A DNA stretch of 64,000 nt from CBDHDN01 sp965261585 (GTDB lineage: Bacteria > Pseudomonadota > Alphaproteobacteria > UBA6615), in the NCBI GenBank assembly GCA_965261585.1, contig CBDHDN010000029.1, positions 62,001-126,000 on the forward strand. Reading direction: 5' to 3'. A model generated the notes under the pieces. The model was given only the letters and a program-made list of their open reading frames with translations. It had not been told where the DNA came from and made no database searches. Of this stretch, positions 9,160 through 18,165 are shown one piece after another. Position 1 is the stretch's first letter. The number at the start of each line of letters is the position of its first letter. Position numbers and translations under genes: made by a program.

Positions 9160-11337
9160 ATGACGCAAATGATCGAGCAGGGCGGCCTTACGGTCGCCAA
9201 GGAGCTCCACGACTTCATCAACGAGGAGGCGCTGCCGGGCACGGCGGTCGAGCCGGCGGCGTTCTGGGCGGCGCTCGATGGCATCGTCCACGACCTGGCA
9301 CCGCGCAACCGGGCGCTGCTGGCCCGCCGCGACGAGCTGCAGGCGCAGATCGACGCCTGGCATCGCGAGCGGCGCGGCCACGTCTTCGATGCGGACGCCT
9401 ATACCCGTTTCCTGCGCGACATCGGCTACCTGGAGCCCGAGGGCGCCGACTTCGCGATCGCGACCGAGCACGTGGATCCGGAGATCTCGGCGATCGCCGG
9501 CCCGCAGCTCGTCGTGCCCGTGACGAACGCCCGCTTTGCGCTGAATGCGGCGAACGCCCGTTGGGGCAGCCTCTACGACGCGCTCTACGGCACCGACGCC
9601 ATTGCCGAGGCCGACGGCGCCGCCCGCGGCGGCGCCTACAACCCGGTGCGCGGCGGCCGCGTCGTCGCCCGGGCGCGTGCCTTCCTCGACCAGGCCGCGC
9701 CCCTGGCCGAGGGCTCGCACGCCGACGCGACAGGCTACACGGTGGTCGAGGGGCGCCTCATCGTCGCGCTGGGCGATGGCGCCGTGACCGGCCTGGCGCG
9801 GCCGGACTGCTTTGCCGGCCATCAGGGCGCCGCCTCGGACCCGTCCACCATCCTGTTCGTCAACAACGGCCTGCATTTCGAGATCCGCATCGATCGCGAC
9901 CATCCGATCGGCCGCGAGGACGCCGCACACATCTGCGACGTCGTGCTCGAGGCCGCGGTGACGACGATCATGGACTGCGAGGATTCCGTCGCCACGGTCG
10001 ACGCCGCGGACAAGGTCGTCGCCTACCGCAACTGGCTGGGCCTGATGAAGGGCGATCTCGCGGCGACGTTCGACAAAGACGGCCGCACGACCGACCGGCG
10101 GCTGAACCCGGACCGCACCTACACGACGGCCGAGGGTGCCCAGATGACGCTGCCCGGCCGTAGCCTGATGCTGGTGCGCAATGTCGGCCACCTCATGACG
10201 ATCGACGCGGTTCGCGACGGCGACGGCAACCCCGCGCCCGAGGGCATCCTCGACGCCGTGTTCACCAGCCTGATGGCGGTCCACGACCTGCGCAGCCGGG
10301 GTCCGCTCCGCAACAGCCGCACCGGCTCCGTCTACATCGTCAAGCCGAAGATGCACGGGCCCGACGAAGTCGCCTTCACGGACGAATTGTTCGGCCGCGT
10401 CGAGGACGCGCTCGGCCTCGCCCGGTTCACGCTGAAGGTCGGCATCATGGATGAGGAGCGGCGCACGACGCTCAACCTCAAGGAATGCATCCGCGCCGCC
10501 AAGGACCGCGTCGTCTTCATCAACACCGGCTTCCTCGACCGCACCGGCGACGAGATCCATACCTCGATGGAAGCCGGGCCGATGATCCGCAAGGGCGACA
10601 TGAAGGCGGCCGACTGGATCCAGGCCTACGAGGACTGGAACGTCGACACCGGCCTCGCCTGCGGGCTGCGCGGCCGGGCCCAGATCGGCAAGGGCATGTG
10701 GGCCATGCCGGACAAGATGGCCGACATGCTGGTGGCCAAGATCGGCCATCCCATGGCCGGCGCCAACACGGCCTGGGTGCCGTCGCCGACGGCGGCGACC
10801 CTGCATGCCATGCACTACCATCAAGTCGACGTCGCCGCCCGGCAGGAGGCGCTAAGATCGCGGCCACGCGCGGCGCTCGAACGGCTGCTGACGATCCCCC
10901 TGGCCGACCGGCAGAACTGGCCGCCGGACGTCGTCCAACAAGAGCTCGACAACAATGCCCAGGGCATCCTCGGCTACGTCGTGCGCTGGATCGACAGCGG
11001 CGTCGGCTGTTCCAAGGTGCCCGACATCAACGACGTCGGGCTGATGGAGGACCGCGCCACCCTGCGCATCTCGAGCCAGCACATCGCCAACTGGCTGCAC
11101 CACGGCGCCTGCTCCGACGAGCAGGTGACGGCGACGATGCGCCGCATGGCCGCCGTCGTCGACGCCCAGAATGCCGGTGACCCGGCCTACCGCCCGATGG
11201 CCCCCGACTTCGACGCCTCCATCGCCTTCCAGGCCGCCTGCGACCTCGTCTTCAAGGGCAGCGCCCAGCCCAACGGCTACACCGAGCCGATCCTCCACGC
11301 CCGCCGGCTCGAGGCGAAGCGTAAGCTTGATGGCTGA
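9160..11337 (+). CDS. glcB: Malate synthase G
   Basis: A 725-residue malate synthase G, the single-chain bacterial form, which condenses glyoxylate with acetyl-CoA to give malate. The length fits the family. Recognisable blocks are T-I-M-D-C-E-D-S-V-A-T-V-D-A-A-D-K, the G-P-D-E-V-A-F-T stretch, M-D-E-E-R-R-T-T-L-N-L-K, S-M-E-A-G-P-M-I-R-K-G-D, G-K-G-M-W-A-M-P-D-K-M and W-V-P-S-P-T-A-A-T-L-H. The ATG at 9160 (M-T-Q-M-I-E-Q) is chosen; a TTG further up adds no homology. No isocitrate lyase is visible, so it may serve glycolate use or work with a remote aceA. Confidence 0.95.
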   Translation: MTQMIEQGGLTVAKELHDFINEEALPGTAVEPAAFWAALDGIVHDLAPRNRALLARRDELQAQIDAWHRERRGHVFDADAYTRFLRDIGYLEPEGADFAIATEHVDPEISAIAGPQLVVPVTNARFALNAANARWGSLYDALYGTDAIAEADGAARGGAYNPVRGGRVVARARAFLDQAAPLAEGSHADATGYTVVEGRLIVALGDGAVTGLARPDCFAGHQGAASDPSTILFVNNGLHFEIRIDRDHPIGREDAAHICDVVLEAAVTTIMDCEDSVATVDAADKVVAYRNWLGLMKGDLAATFDKDGRTTDRRLNPDRTYTTAEGAQMTLPGRSLMLVRNVGHLMTIDAVRDGDGNPAPEGILDAVFTSLMAVHDLRSRGPLRNSRTGSVYIVKPKMHGPDEVAFTDELFGRVEDALGLARFTLKVGIMDEERRTTLNLKECIRAAKDRVVFINTGFLDRTGDEIHTSMEAGPMIRKGDMKAADWIQAYEDWNVDTGLACGLRGRAQIGKGMWAMPDKMADMLVAKIGHPMAGANTAWVPSPTAATLHAMHYHQVDVAARQEALRSRPRAALERLLTIPLADRQNWPPDVVQQELDNNAQGILGYVVRWIDSGVGCSKVPDINDVGLMEDRATLRISSQHIANWLHHGACSDEQVTATMRRMAAVVDAQNAGDPAYRPMAPDFDASIAFQAACDLVFKGSAQPNGYTEPILHARRLEAKRKLDG

Positions 11338-11606
11338 TTCGCAAGCCGGGTCACTAAGAGGAGTTGGACAGTTCTCTAACTCGCCCCATGTGGCAAAAAA
11401 AAGCGCTCGCGCTCGCATGGCGTGAGGTCGCGCGGCACAACGGCCTTGGCGTGGTCGACCAGATCCTGGGTGGCGGGGGCCGCGCCTGGGAATCTGTGCT
11501 CATCTTACGTCTGATTTACCATTGGTTGCTTATGGTGGCGCAACCATCACCGGCGATGTCCGAATCGATTCGGTAATCTTCCGAGGCCAAATACGAAGGA
11601 AAAGCC

Positions 11607-11975
11607 ATGACCGTAACCAAGACCCAGCTTGCCGACGCATACTCCACGGCCCTGAACGAGGGCCTCGGCGACGAGTGGGATTGCAATTTCACCCGCAGGG
11701 ACGCGAACAGGTTCCTCGATCTCATGTGGCCGGTCGTCTCCGGGCTCGCTCTCAAGGACACCTTGAAGAGCAAGCCGGGCAGCGTGCCGCTCGGCAATCT
11801 CGGCCGTCTCAAGATGCGCTACAAGTCGGCCACCAAGGCCCGCAAGGGCACCAACCCGTTCAACGGCGAGCCGACCACCTTCAAGGCCAAGCCCGCGACC
11901 CTGCAGCCGCGCTTCAGCGCCGGCAAGGCGCTCAAGGACGAGGCCAGCAGCTACTTCAGGAAGAGGATGAACTAG
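11607..11975 (+). CDS. HU-like (DNABII) DNA-binding protein
   Basis: A 122-residue basic protein. Its C-terminal half matches HU/IHF: G-N-L-G-R-L-K, then A-R-K-G-T-N-P-F-N-G-E (equivalent to the arm motif R-x-G-R-N-P-x-T-G-E) and F-S-A-G-K-A-L-K-D. The N-terminal M-T-V-T-K-T-Q-L-A-D-A resembles the HU first helix, but an insert of about 25 residues makes it longer than canonical HU (about 90). It starts at ATG 11607 behind AAGGAAAAG. Its stop codon TAG is the exact landing site of the IS630 and IS1380 elements downstream; the coding sequence itself is intact. Confidence 0.8.
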   Translation: MTVTKTQLADAYSTALNEGLGDEWDCNFTRRDANRFLDLMWPVVSGLALKDTLKSKPGSVPLGNLGRLKMRYKSATKARKGTNPFNGEPTTFKAKPATLQPRFSAGKALKDEASSYFRKRMN

Positions 11976-13630
11976 CCCGGATTTCTCACACGGAGTAGTG
12001 CATCGGGGCCCCGAATCAGCGAAAGTGATTGTTGCAACAAGAACTTAAGCTGAGACGGAGGATCTCCCCGATGCCAACAGAGTGTATCTCGGATCTGTTC
12101 GGATTTGCACGCGTTGAGAGCCGGCGCGTTGAGGCAGCGTTTGACGGCGGTGCGGTGACGTCGAACGGCGGCGCGCTTTTGCTGGGGGCCACGGAGCGGG
12201 CGATTGGCCTGGTCGCGGGTTTTGCGCGATGTTTCCAGGACGGCCGCGATCCGGCGTTGACGGAGCACAGCGTCGCGACGCTGGTCGGCCAACGTGTGTT
12301 CGCCCTGGCGCTGGGTTACGAGGACCTGATCGACCACGACGAGCTGCGCCATGATCCGGTGATGGCGGTGCTCGCCGGCAAGCTCGAGGCGCGGCGGGCG
12401 GACTGCGCGCCGCTCGCCGGCAAGTCGACGCTGAACCGGCTGGAGCACGCGCCGTCGGGGGCGCCGTCGCGCTATCACAAGATCGGCCACGACGCGGCGG
12501 CGATCGAGCGCCAGTTCGTCGCGCTGTTCTTGGCCGCGCACCGGCGGCCGGCGAAGCAGATCATCATCGACCTCGACGCGACCGACGATCCGTTGCACGG
12601 CGAGCAGGAGGATCGGTTCTTCCACGGTTACTACGATTGTTACTGCTATCTGCCGCTGTACATCTTCTGTGGCCGGCATCTGCTGGCGGCGAAGCTGCGG
12701 CCGGCCAATATCGACGGCGCCGCCGGCGCGATCGAGGAGCTCGCCCGGATCGTCGAGCAGATCCGCGACGACTGGCCGGACGTGCGTATTCTGGTGCGCG
12801 CTGATTCCGGCTTCGCCCGCGAGGCGCTGATGGCGTGGTGCGAAGCCAACCGGGTCGACTACGTCTTTGGGCTGGCCAGGAACAAGCGGCTCAGCGGCGC
12901 GATCGAGAACGCTCTCGCCGCCGCCGCCGCCGCCGACAGCCGGCGCACCGGCAAGCCGGCCCGCCGCTACCAGGAGCTGGTGTGGACGACGCGGAAGAGC
13001 TGGAGCCGCGAACGCCGCGTCGTCGCCAAGGCCGAATGGACCCACGGTAAGGCCAATCCGCGCTTCGTCGTCACCTCGCTCGGCACCGGCGAGGTCAAGG
13101 CCCGCCGGCTCTATGAAAAGGTCTATTGCGCCCGCGGCGACATGGAGAACCGCATCAAGGAATGCCAGGCCGATCTGTTCGCCGACCGCACTTCGGCTGC
13201 CACCATGCGGGCCAACCAGCTGCGCTTGTGGTTCGCCGCCATGGCCTATGCGCTGCTCTGCGCGCTGCGCCGCATCGCCCTCAAGCACACCCGCTTCGCC
13301 CGCGCCACCTGCGGCACCATCCGCTTGAAGCTGTTGAAGATCGGCGCCCAGGTGCGCCGCTCCGTCCGCCGCGTCAAGTTCGCAATGGCGTCTTCGTTCC
13401 CCTACCAGCAGGAATACCGCCTGGCTCACCATCGATTATGCAACGCCACCGGCTGACCCCAGCAGCCGGCCTCCGCCCGTCCCGTCAACCACACAGGATC
13501 AACTCCAGCCTCAGACCACCGCCAGCAGCCGGCGGAACCCTCCAGCCTGCCTGCTTCACAGCAACCCATCAACAGCGCCGAAGATGAACTGGCTCTCGGC
13601 CACCACCAATCCCGCTGTGAGAAATCCGGG
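11976..13630 (+). mobile_element. IS1380-family element (copy A), CTAG target duplication
   Basis: A 1655-bp element bounded by terminal inverted repeats CCCGGATTTCTCACA and its reverse complement. It is flanked by direct CTAG at 11972-11975 and 13631-13634. The left CTAG contains the stop codon of the HU-like gene; the right one overlaps the left end of the neighbouring IS630 element. IS1380 therefore inserted into a junction IS630 had already created. Confidence 0.9.
12071..13456 (+). CDS. IS1380-family transposase
   Basis: A 461-residue DDE transposase of the IS1380 type. Typical blocks are F-D-G-G-A-V-T-S-N-G-G-A-L-L-L, L-G-Y-E-D-L-I-D-H-D-E-L-R, D-L-D-A-T-D-D-P-L-H-G, V-R-A-D-S-G-F-A-R-E and C-A-R-G-D-M-E-N-R-I-K-E, which hold the catalytic acidic residues. 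I use ATG 12071 (M-P-T-E-C), preceded by a GGAG, rather than the upstream TTG-type start. The frame is intact. Confidence 0.92.
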   Translation: MPTECISDLFGFARVESRRVEAAFDGGAVTSNGGALLLGATERAIGLVAGFARCFQDGRDPALTEHSVATLVGQRVFALALGYEDLIDHDELRHDPVMAVLAGKLEARRADCAPLAGKSTLNRLEHAPSGAPSRYHKIGHDAAAIERQFVALFLAAHRRPAKQIIIDLDATDDPLHGEQEDRFFHGYYDCYCYLPLYIFCGRHLLAAKLRPANIDGAAGAIEELARIVEQIRDDWPDVRILVRADSGFAREALMAWCEANRVDYVFGLARNKRLSGAIENALAAAAAADSRRTGKPARRYQELVWTTRKSWSRERRVVAKAEWTHGKANPRFVVTSLGTGEVKARRLYEKVYCARGDMENRIKECQADLFADRTSAATMRANQLRLWFAAMAYALLCALRRIALKHTRFARATCGTIRLKLLKIGAQVRRSVRRVKFAMASSFPYQQEYRLAHHRLCNATG

Positions 13631-13633
13631 CTA

Positions 13634-14756
13634 GTACCGGGAATCACAAATCGCGATGACGTGGTTTGAGCCTCTTCTGATGGATTTTGGTGCTGACCCA
13701 ACGGAAAGGCTTGGCGGTCTTGTTGTGGGCGTGGATGAAGGCATCGATGGCGTCCCTGAGTTGTCGGGGCGAAGTGAAGCTGGCGCCGTGCAGGGCGGCG
13801 CGGCTGAGGATCGAGAACCAGATCTCGATCTGGTTGAGCCAGCTGGCGTAGTTGGGCGTGAAGTGGAAGTGGACATGGGGATGCGCCTTGAGCCAGCGGT
13901 CGCGCTTGGGCTTGTGGGTGTTCAGGTTGTCGAGAACGACATGGATCTCGCGGTCGGGATAGGCGGCCACCACGCGGTTCATGAAGTCGAGGAACTCACG
14001 GCGGCGCCGCCGTTCGTAGTGTCCGGCCTGAACCTCGCCGCTGGCGACGTTGAGAGCGGCAAACAGCGTCGTCGTGCCGTGTCGCTTATAGGTGTGGCCA
14101 TGGCCGATCAGGGCGCGCCCGTTCGGCAGCTTCAGATAGCCCTGGGCGCGCTCCAGCGCCTGGATGTGCGGCTTCTCGTCGACCGCCAGCACGATGGCGT
14201 CCTCCGGCGGGTGCAAGTAGAGGCCGACGATCTCGGCCGCCTTGGGGACGAACTCGGGATCGTTGCTCTGGCACCAGGATTTACGGCCGGCCAGGTCGAT
14301 CTTTTGCCGGCGCAGGAAGCGCCAGATGTACTGGTCCGACACATCGCCCAGCGCCCGGGCCAGCAGTGGCGCCGTCCAGCGAGCGAAGCCGGCGGGCGGC
14401 GGCTCGTCCAACTGCGCCAGGATGCGCCGGCCCGTCTCGGCCGTGTAGATCGGCGTCGCCCCCGGCCGCGCTCGATCCGACAGCCCGGCCAGCCGTTCCG
14501 CCGCGAAGCGCGTGCGCCAGCGGCTGACCCGCCCCGGCCAGGTGCCAAGCGCCGCCGCAATGGAGCGCGTCGAGCGGCCGTCCGCCGCCAACAACACCAT
14601 GTGGGCGCGCTCGCTCACGCCCTGTTCCGTCTTCGGAGATCGGACCATGCTCTCAAGCACCGCCCGCTCCTCCTCCGTCAATATGATCGGAGTCGCGTCC
14701 TGGATGTTCATCCATCCTTTGAATCACGACTCCGCCGCCAGCGATAGAGCCGGTAC
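13634..14756 (-). mobile_element. IS630-family element, TA target
   Basis: A 1123-bp element with ends GTACCGG and CCGGTAC, flanked by TA on both sides (13632-13633 and 14757-14758), as expected for IS630/Tc1-mariner elements that duplicate TA. The left TA corresponds to the first two bases of the HU-like gene's TAG stop before IS1380 inserted there. Confidence 0.8.
13644..14711 (-). CDS. IS630-family transposase
   Basis: A 355-residue transposase. An N-terminal winged-helix region (S-T-R-S-I-A-A-A-L-G-T-W-P-G-R-V-S-R-W) is followed by the DDE core: V-L-A-V-D-E-K-P-H-I-Q-A-L (first Asp), V-L-D-N-L-N-T-H-K (second Asp) and S-W-L-N-Q-I-E-I-W-F-S (catalytic Glu). Length and order are normal for IS630. 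The frame is intact, starting at ATG 14711 only 45 bases inside the element end. Confidence 0.92.
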   Translation of the reverse strand: MNIQDATPIILTEEERAVLESMVRSPKTEQGVSERAHMVLLAADGRSTRSIAAALGTWPGRVSRWRTRFAAERLAGLSDRARPGATPIYTAETGRRILAQLDEPPPAGFARWTAPLLARALGDVSDQYIWRFLRRQKIDLAGRKSWCQSNDPEFVPKAAEIVGLYLHPPEDAIVLAVDEKPHIQALERAQGYLKLPNGRALIGHGHTYKRHGTTTLFAALNVASGEVQAGHYERRRRREFLDFMNRVVAAYPDREIHVVLDNLNTHKPKRDRWLKAHPHVHFHFTPNYASWLNQIEIWFSILSRAALHGASFTSPRQLRDAIDAFIHAHNKTAKPFRWVSTKIHQKRLKPRHRDL

Positions 14757-14855
14757 TAGGGCGCCTCAACCGAGACTCCGAACTGACGCCTGCGTCTCAT
14801 TTGGGTTCGTGGGCGGCCGCCCGACCGCTGGGTGGCCTCGGCATCGCAGTTATGG

Positions 14856-16094
14856 TCACAGCTCCCGTTCGGCGAGTTCGCGGAACGCGTCGGGGACGGT
14901 ACGGCGCGCGCCCAACGCGACCGACCCGTATCCAATCGACTCCCGACCGAAGCGGTCACGTATCGCATCGACGGCGCGATCAACCGCCCAGCGCGCCGCG
15001 CCCCTCGCGGTGCCTGGGTGGCGCGCTTCGTCTGCTCGTTTGAACGGGAGCTCCAGTTGCAGCACCGTGTCGTCCTCCAGATGCGACACCGAGATTGCCA
15101 GCAGCGAGATGGCCAGTTCCCCAGGGTGATCCGCCAGGGCGGCGCGCACCAGGTCCTCGGCGATCTCGGCCAGGATCGCGGTCGACGAGATCGCCGCCGG
15201 CAGCGTAACCGAGCGCGTTACGGCGCGGAGGTCGGCGAACCGTACCCGCACCGTCACGGTTCGAGCGGCCCGGGCCTTGGCCCGCAGCCGGGCGGCAACC
15301 CGGTCGGCGAGATGGCGCAGCGTGGGCCAGAAAACGTCCTCGACGGCAGGTTTCCTGCCGAGCGCCGACTGCGCCCCCACCGACCGCGCGCGAAGGTGCG
15401 TCACGACCTCCCGTGGATCCCGATTGCGGGCCAGCGCCGCCAGCTTGCAGCCCATCGCCCGACCCAGCAGCCGCTCCAACAACCACTCCGGGGTCTGCGC
15501 CATCTGGCCGATGGTGAACACGCCCATATCGGCAAGCCGCGCCCTCGCGACCGGGCCCACGCCCCACATCAGCTCGACCGGCAGATCGCGAAGGAAATCA
15601 GGCTCGGTCCCGGGAGGGACGACGACCAACCCGTCGGGCTTGGCCACTTGCGAGGCGATTTTCGCGAGGTGTTTGGTTTGCGCGACACCCAACGAGATCG
15701 GCAATCCCACCTCCGCGGCCACGCGCCTCCGAATCGTCTTCGCCATGTCTTCCGGCGGCCCGAAGAGATGGACCGAGCCGGCGACGTCGGCAAAGGCCTC
15801 GTCGATCGAGATCCGCTCGACCGCCGGCGTGAAATCGCCCAGTACATTGATGGCGGCATCACCCAGCCGCTGGTAGTCCTCGAAGTGCCCACTGACGAAC
15901 TGCAATTCCGGGCAGAGCGCGCGCGCCCGCCGTCCCGGCATCCCACTGCGAACCCCGAAAGCCCTGGCCTCGTAGGAAGCGGCAAGCACGACCCCGCCAC
16001 CGACGGCGATGGGCCGGCCGCGCAACGACGGGTCGAACAGCTGCTCGACCGAGGCGTAGAAGGCGTCCAGGTCCGCGTGGAGGATGGTGGCCAT
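14856..16094 (-). CDS. dinB: DNA polymerase IV (DinB, Y family)
   Basis: A 412-residue Y-family translesion polymerase. Motifs in order: H-A-D-L-D-A-F-Y-A-S-V-E-Q (metal-binding Asp and steric gate), R-P-I-A-V-G-G, A-S-Y-E-A-R-A-F-G-V-R-S-G-M, S-I-D-E-A-F (catalytic Asp-Glu), G-V-A-Q-T-K-H-L-A-K-I-A-S and the helix-hairpin region M-W-G-V-G-P-V-A-R-A-R-L. I choose ATG 16094, which gives M-A-T-I-L-H-A-D-L-D; a start at 16139 is possible. The longest frame (16193) would overlap the SOS box and is unlikely. Expression is probably DNA-damage inducible through LexA. Confidence 0.9.
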   Translation of the reverse strand: MATILHADLDAFYASVEQLFDPSLRGRPIAVGGGVVLAASYEARAFGVRSGMPGRRARALCPELQFVSGHFEDYQRLGDAAINVLGDFTPAVERISIDEAFADVAGSVHLFGPPEDMAKTIRRRVAAEVGLPISLGVAQTKHLAKIASQVAKPDGLVVVPPGTEPDFLRDLPVELMWGVGPVARARLADMGVFTIGQMAQTPEWLLERLLGRAMGCKLAALARNRDPREVVTHLRARSVGAQSALGRKPAVEDVFWPTLRHLADRVAARLRAKARAARTVTVRVRFADLRAVTRSVTLPAAISSTAILAEIAEDLVRAALADHPGELAISLLAISVSHLEDDTVLQLELPFKRADEARHPGTARGAARWAVDRAVDAIRDRFGRESIGYGSVALGARRTVPDAFRELAEREL

Positions 16095-16173
16095 CGCCGC
16101 CCGGCCGCCGGTTCGGTCGAACCTGCGTTCGGAAATCATCAGCCGCTGCGCCCTTTGACATCCTCGGCCATGA

Positions 16174-16188
16174 GAACATAAAGAGAAC
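16174..16188 (-). promoter_or_regulatory. LexA/SOS box of the alphaproteobacterial type
   Basis: On the minus strand this reads GTTC-TCTTTAT-GTTC, an exact match to the direct-repeat operator GTTC-N7-GTTC used by LexA in alphaproteobacteria. It lies 35 to 80 bases upstream of the possible dinB starts, the expected place for a repressor site. Confidence 0.8.
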
Positions 16189-16246
16189 ACCATGGGTGAT
16201 TGTCAAGCCACCGGCGCGCTGCGGTTGAGCGCGGCAACACCGCCCG

Positions 16247-16267
16247 GAGCATCCTCGGCTACGTCGT
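16247..16267 (+). other. Possible malate synthase gene fragment
   Basis: Twenty-one bases here are identical to positions in glcB around 10966-10986 (coding I-L-G-Y-V-V). The surrounding frame reads N-T-A-R-S-I-L-G-Y-V-V-H-W, close to the glcB product's N-N-A-Q-G-I-L-G-Y-V-V-R-W. The similarity ends abruptly on both sides, suggesting a tiny remnant of a second malate synthase copy or a captured fragment. Confidence 0.3.
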
Positions 16268-16343
16268 GCATTGGGAGGGAGATGGGCACGCGGTCTATGC
16301 CCCCTCCCCCAAGGGGAGACCCTTGCGCAAACGCGGCTGGATT

Positions 16344-16582
16344 GAACCACAGAGGCACAGAGACACAGAGAAGGCACTGAGTTGGAGAAAGTGCCCCCTC
16401 ACCCTCCATCGCTGCGCGATGGGTCCTCCCTCTCCCGCCAGGGGAGAGGGAGATGCTAGCGCTCGCAGAAAGCCCCTCTCCCCCTGCGGGAGAGGGGTTG
16501 GGGTGAGGGGAACCATCGCCACGAGATGGCAACTCGTGGGCTGAACGACGTCAGAAACGCTTACTCTGTGCCTCTGTGGTTC
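16344..16582. repeat. MITE-like repeat cluster between dinB and the oxidoreductase gene
   Basis: A perfect 19-bp inverted repeat (GAACCACAGAGGCACAGAG at 16344-16362 and its complement at 16564-16582) encloses about 200 bases. Inside are several GC hairpins of the CCCTCTCCC...GGGAGAGGG kind, typical dispersed intergenic palindromes of high-GC proteobacteria. There is no coding frame of note in 16195-16658. Confidence 0.7.
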
Positions 16583-16658
16583 GACCTTCTGCCCTGTTTT
16601 GCAAAGGTCTCCAAGGGGGGCAGGGCCGGAGAGGGGGGTGAAACGAAAGACTCCCGCC

Positions 16659-17945
16659 TCAGACCACCCGTCGTTCGCGCAGCCTGTCGCGCAGCTGCCC
16701 GGCCCAGTAGGTGAGCTGGGCCGCCGCCGGGCCGACGATGCCGCCGTTCCAGGTCAGGCCGAACGGCGCGAACAGGCGGTAGCGGTCGTCGCCACCCGTG
16801 ATCGCCGCGCCGATCAGGCGGCCGCCGACGGCCGTCGTGTTCAGGCCGTGGCCGCCGAACGCGGTGGCATACCAGACGCCGTCGGCGAGCCGCCCGATCT
16901 GCGGCATCCGGTGCCGGGCATAACCCATCAGGCCGGACCACGCGGCGTCGATCCGGACGTCGCCGAGCTGCGGGTAGACGCTCAGCATGTCGCGCCGCAG
17001 TACCGTGGCGAGCCGCCGCGGCGGCGTGCGCCGGGCGCTGATGCGGCCGCCCCACAGCAGCCGGTCGCCGTCGACGATGCGGTAGTAGTCGCTGGCCCGG
17101 CGGTCGTCCCACACGGCGGCGGGGGTGCGCACGGCCGTGGCCAGCCGCGCGCCCAGCGGTGCGGTCAGTATGACGTGGGTCGCGATCGGCAGGACTGCGG
17201 CGGCCAGCCGCCGCTCCGTCCGTCCGGTATAGCCGCCGCAGCAGAACACGACGGCGCCGGCCGTGACGCGCCCGCGCGGCGTCCCCAGCTGTCGCGCCGG
17301 GCCATCCAGGGCCACGTCGGTGACCGGCGTGTCCTCATAGATCGCCCCGCCCAGCCGCTCGACCTCCGCGGCCAGCGCCAGGGCGTAGTTGAGTGGGTGC
17401 AGGTGAAAGCCGGCCGCGTCGTAGAGGGCGGCGTGATAACGGTCGGTGCTCAGCCGCTCCACCAGCGCCGGGCGCGGCAGGAACTCGAGCTCGCGGTCGA
17501 AATCCGCCGCCATCCGCGCCTGATAGGCTTGCAGCCCCGCGGCGCCGGGATAGCGGATCACCTGCAACATGCCGGGAGTCGGCGGCGGGCCGGCGCCCAA
17601 CGCGTCGACGGTCCGGCGCACATAGTCGACCCCATCGACCGACAGCGCGTAGAGTTCGCGCGCCTGGTCGCGGCCGACGCGGGCCGTGATCGCCCGGGTG
17701 CCCAGCGAATAGCCGGCGCCGACGAAGCCGCCATTACGCCCCGAGGCGCCCCAGGCGCAGCGCCGCGCTTCCAGCACGATGACGGACTTGCCGCCGCGCA
17801 GTAGCTCGCGCGCGGTCGTCAGCCCGGCCAGGCCGGCGCCGACGACGCAGACATCCGCCGTGGCCGGCTGGCGCAGCGCCGGGCGCCCGCGCAGGCCCTG
17901 GGCGGTGCGCGTGTAGTAGGTGTCGGGAAATCGGGTCGCTCTCAT
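16659..17945 (-). CDS. FAD-dependent amine/amino-acid oxidoreductase (DAO family)
   Basis: A 428-residue flavoprotein. The N-terminal dinucleotide-binding motif V-V-G-A-G-L-A-G-L-T-T-A-R-E-L with the following acidic residue (V-L-E-A-R) binds FAD. The D-amino-acid-oxidase fold continues with G-A-S-G-R-N-G-G-F-V and ends in G-H-G-L-N-T-T-A-V-G-G. Related enzymes include gamma-glutamylputrescine oxidase (PuuB) and glycine/sarcosine-type oxidases; the substrate cannot be told from sequence alone. It stands alone and is divergent from the polysaccharide cluster. Confidence 0.8.
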   Translation of the reverse strand: MRATRFPDTYYTRTAQGLRGRPALRQPATADVCVVGAGLAGLTTARELLRGGKSVIVLEARRCAWGASGRNGGFVGAGYSLGTRAITARVGRDQARELYALSVDGVDYVRRTVDALGAGPPPTPGMLQVIRYPGAAGLQAYQARMAADFDRELEFLPRPALVERLSTDRYHAALYDAAGFHLHPLNYALALAAEVERLGGAIYEDTPVTDVALDGPARQLGTPRGRVTAGAVVFCCGGYTGRTERRLAAAVLPIATHVILTAPLGARLATAVRTPAAVWDDRRASDYYRIVDGDRLLWGGRISARRTPPRRLATVLRRDMLSVYPQLGDVRIDAAWSGLMGYARHRMPQIGRLADGVWYATAFGGHGLNTTAVGGRLIGAAITGGDDRYRLFAPFGLTWNGGIVGPAAAQLTYWAGQLRDRLRERRVV

Positions 17946-18165
17946 TCGCCGTACTCGCCGCCGCCGCGGATCGGCAGCTAGATAGCGCTCTCGATGAATT
18001 CTGTCCCACCCAACTGGCCGCTAGGCTGCCGTCGATCAAGACAGGTCCACGATTTCTTTACCAAGGAAAACATACTTTTAGCGTGCCCCTCCGTCGGCCG
18101 CGCGCGCGCCGCCGCGCCGCAAGGGGCGGTCTGGCGTCCGGCCCGGCCGGTCCGAGGAGGTCGCC

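Noticed and set aside
9025..10824. 599-codon open frame on the minus strand
   Set aside because: Antisense of malate synthase G, which is unambiguous on the plus strand.
11364..11576. 70-codon open frame before the HU-like gene
   Set aside because: No family match, no convincing ribosome site, and it lies in an intergenic stretch that also holds a 7-bp inverted repeat (TGGTTGC/GCAACCA) too short to interpret.
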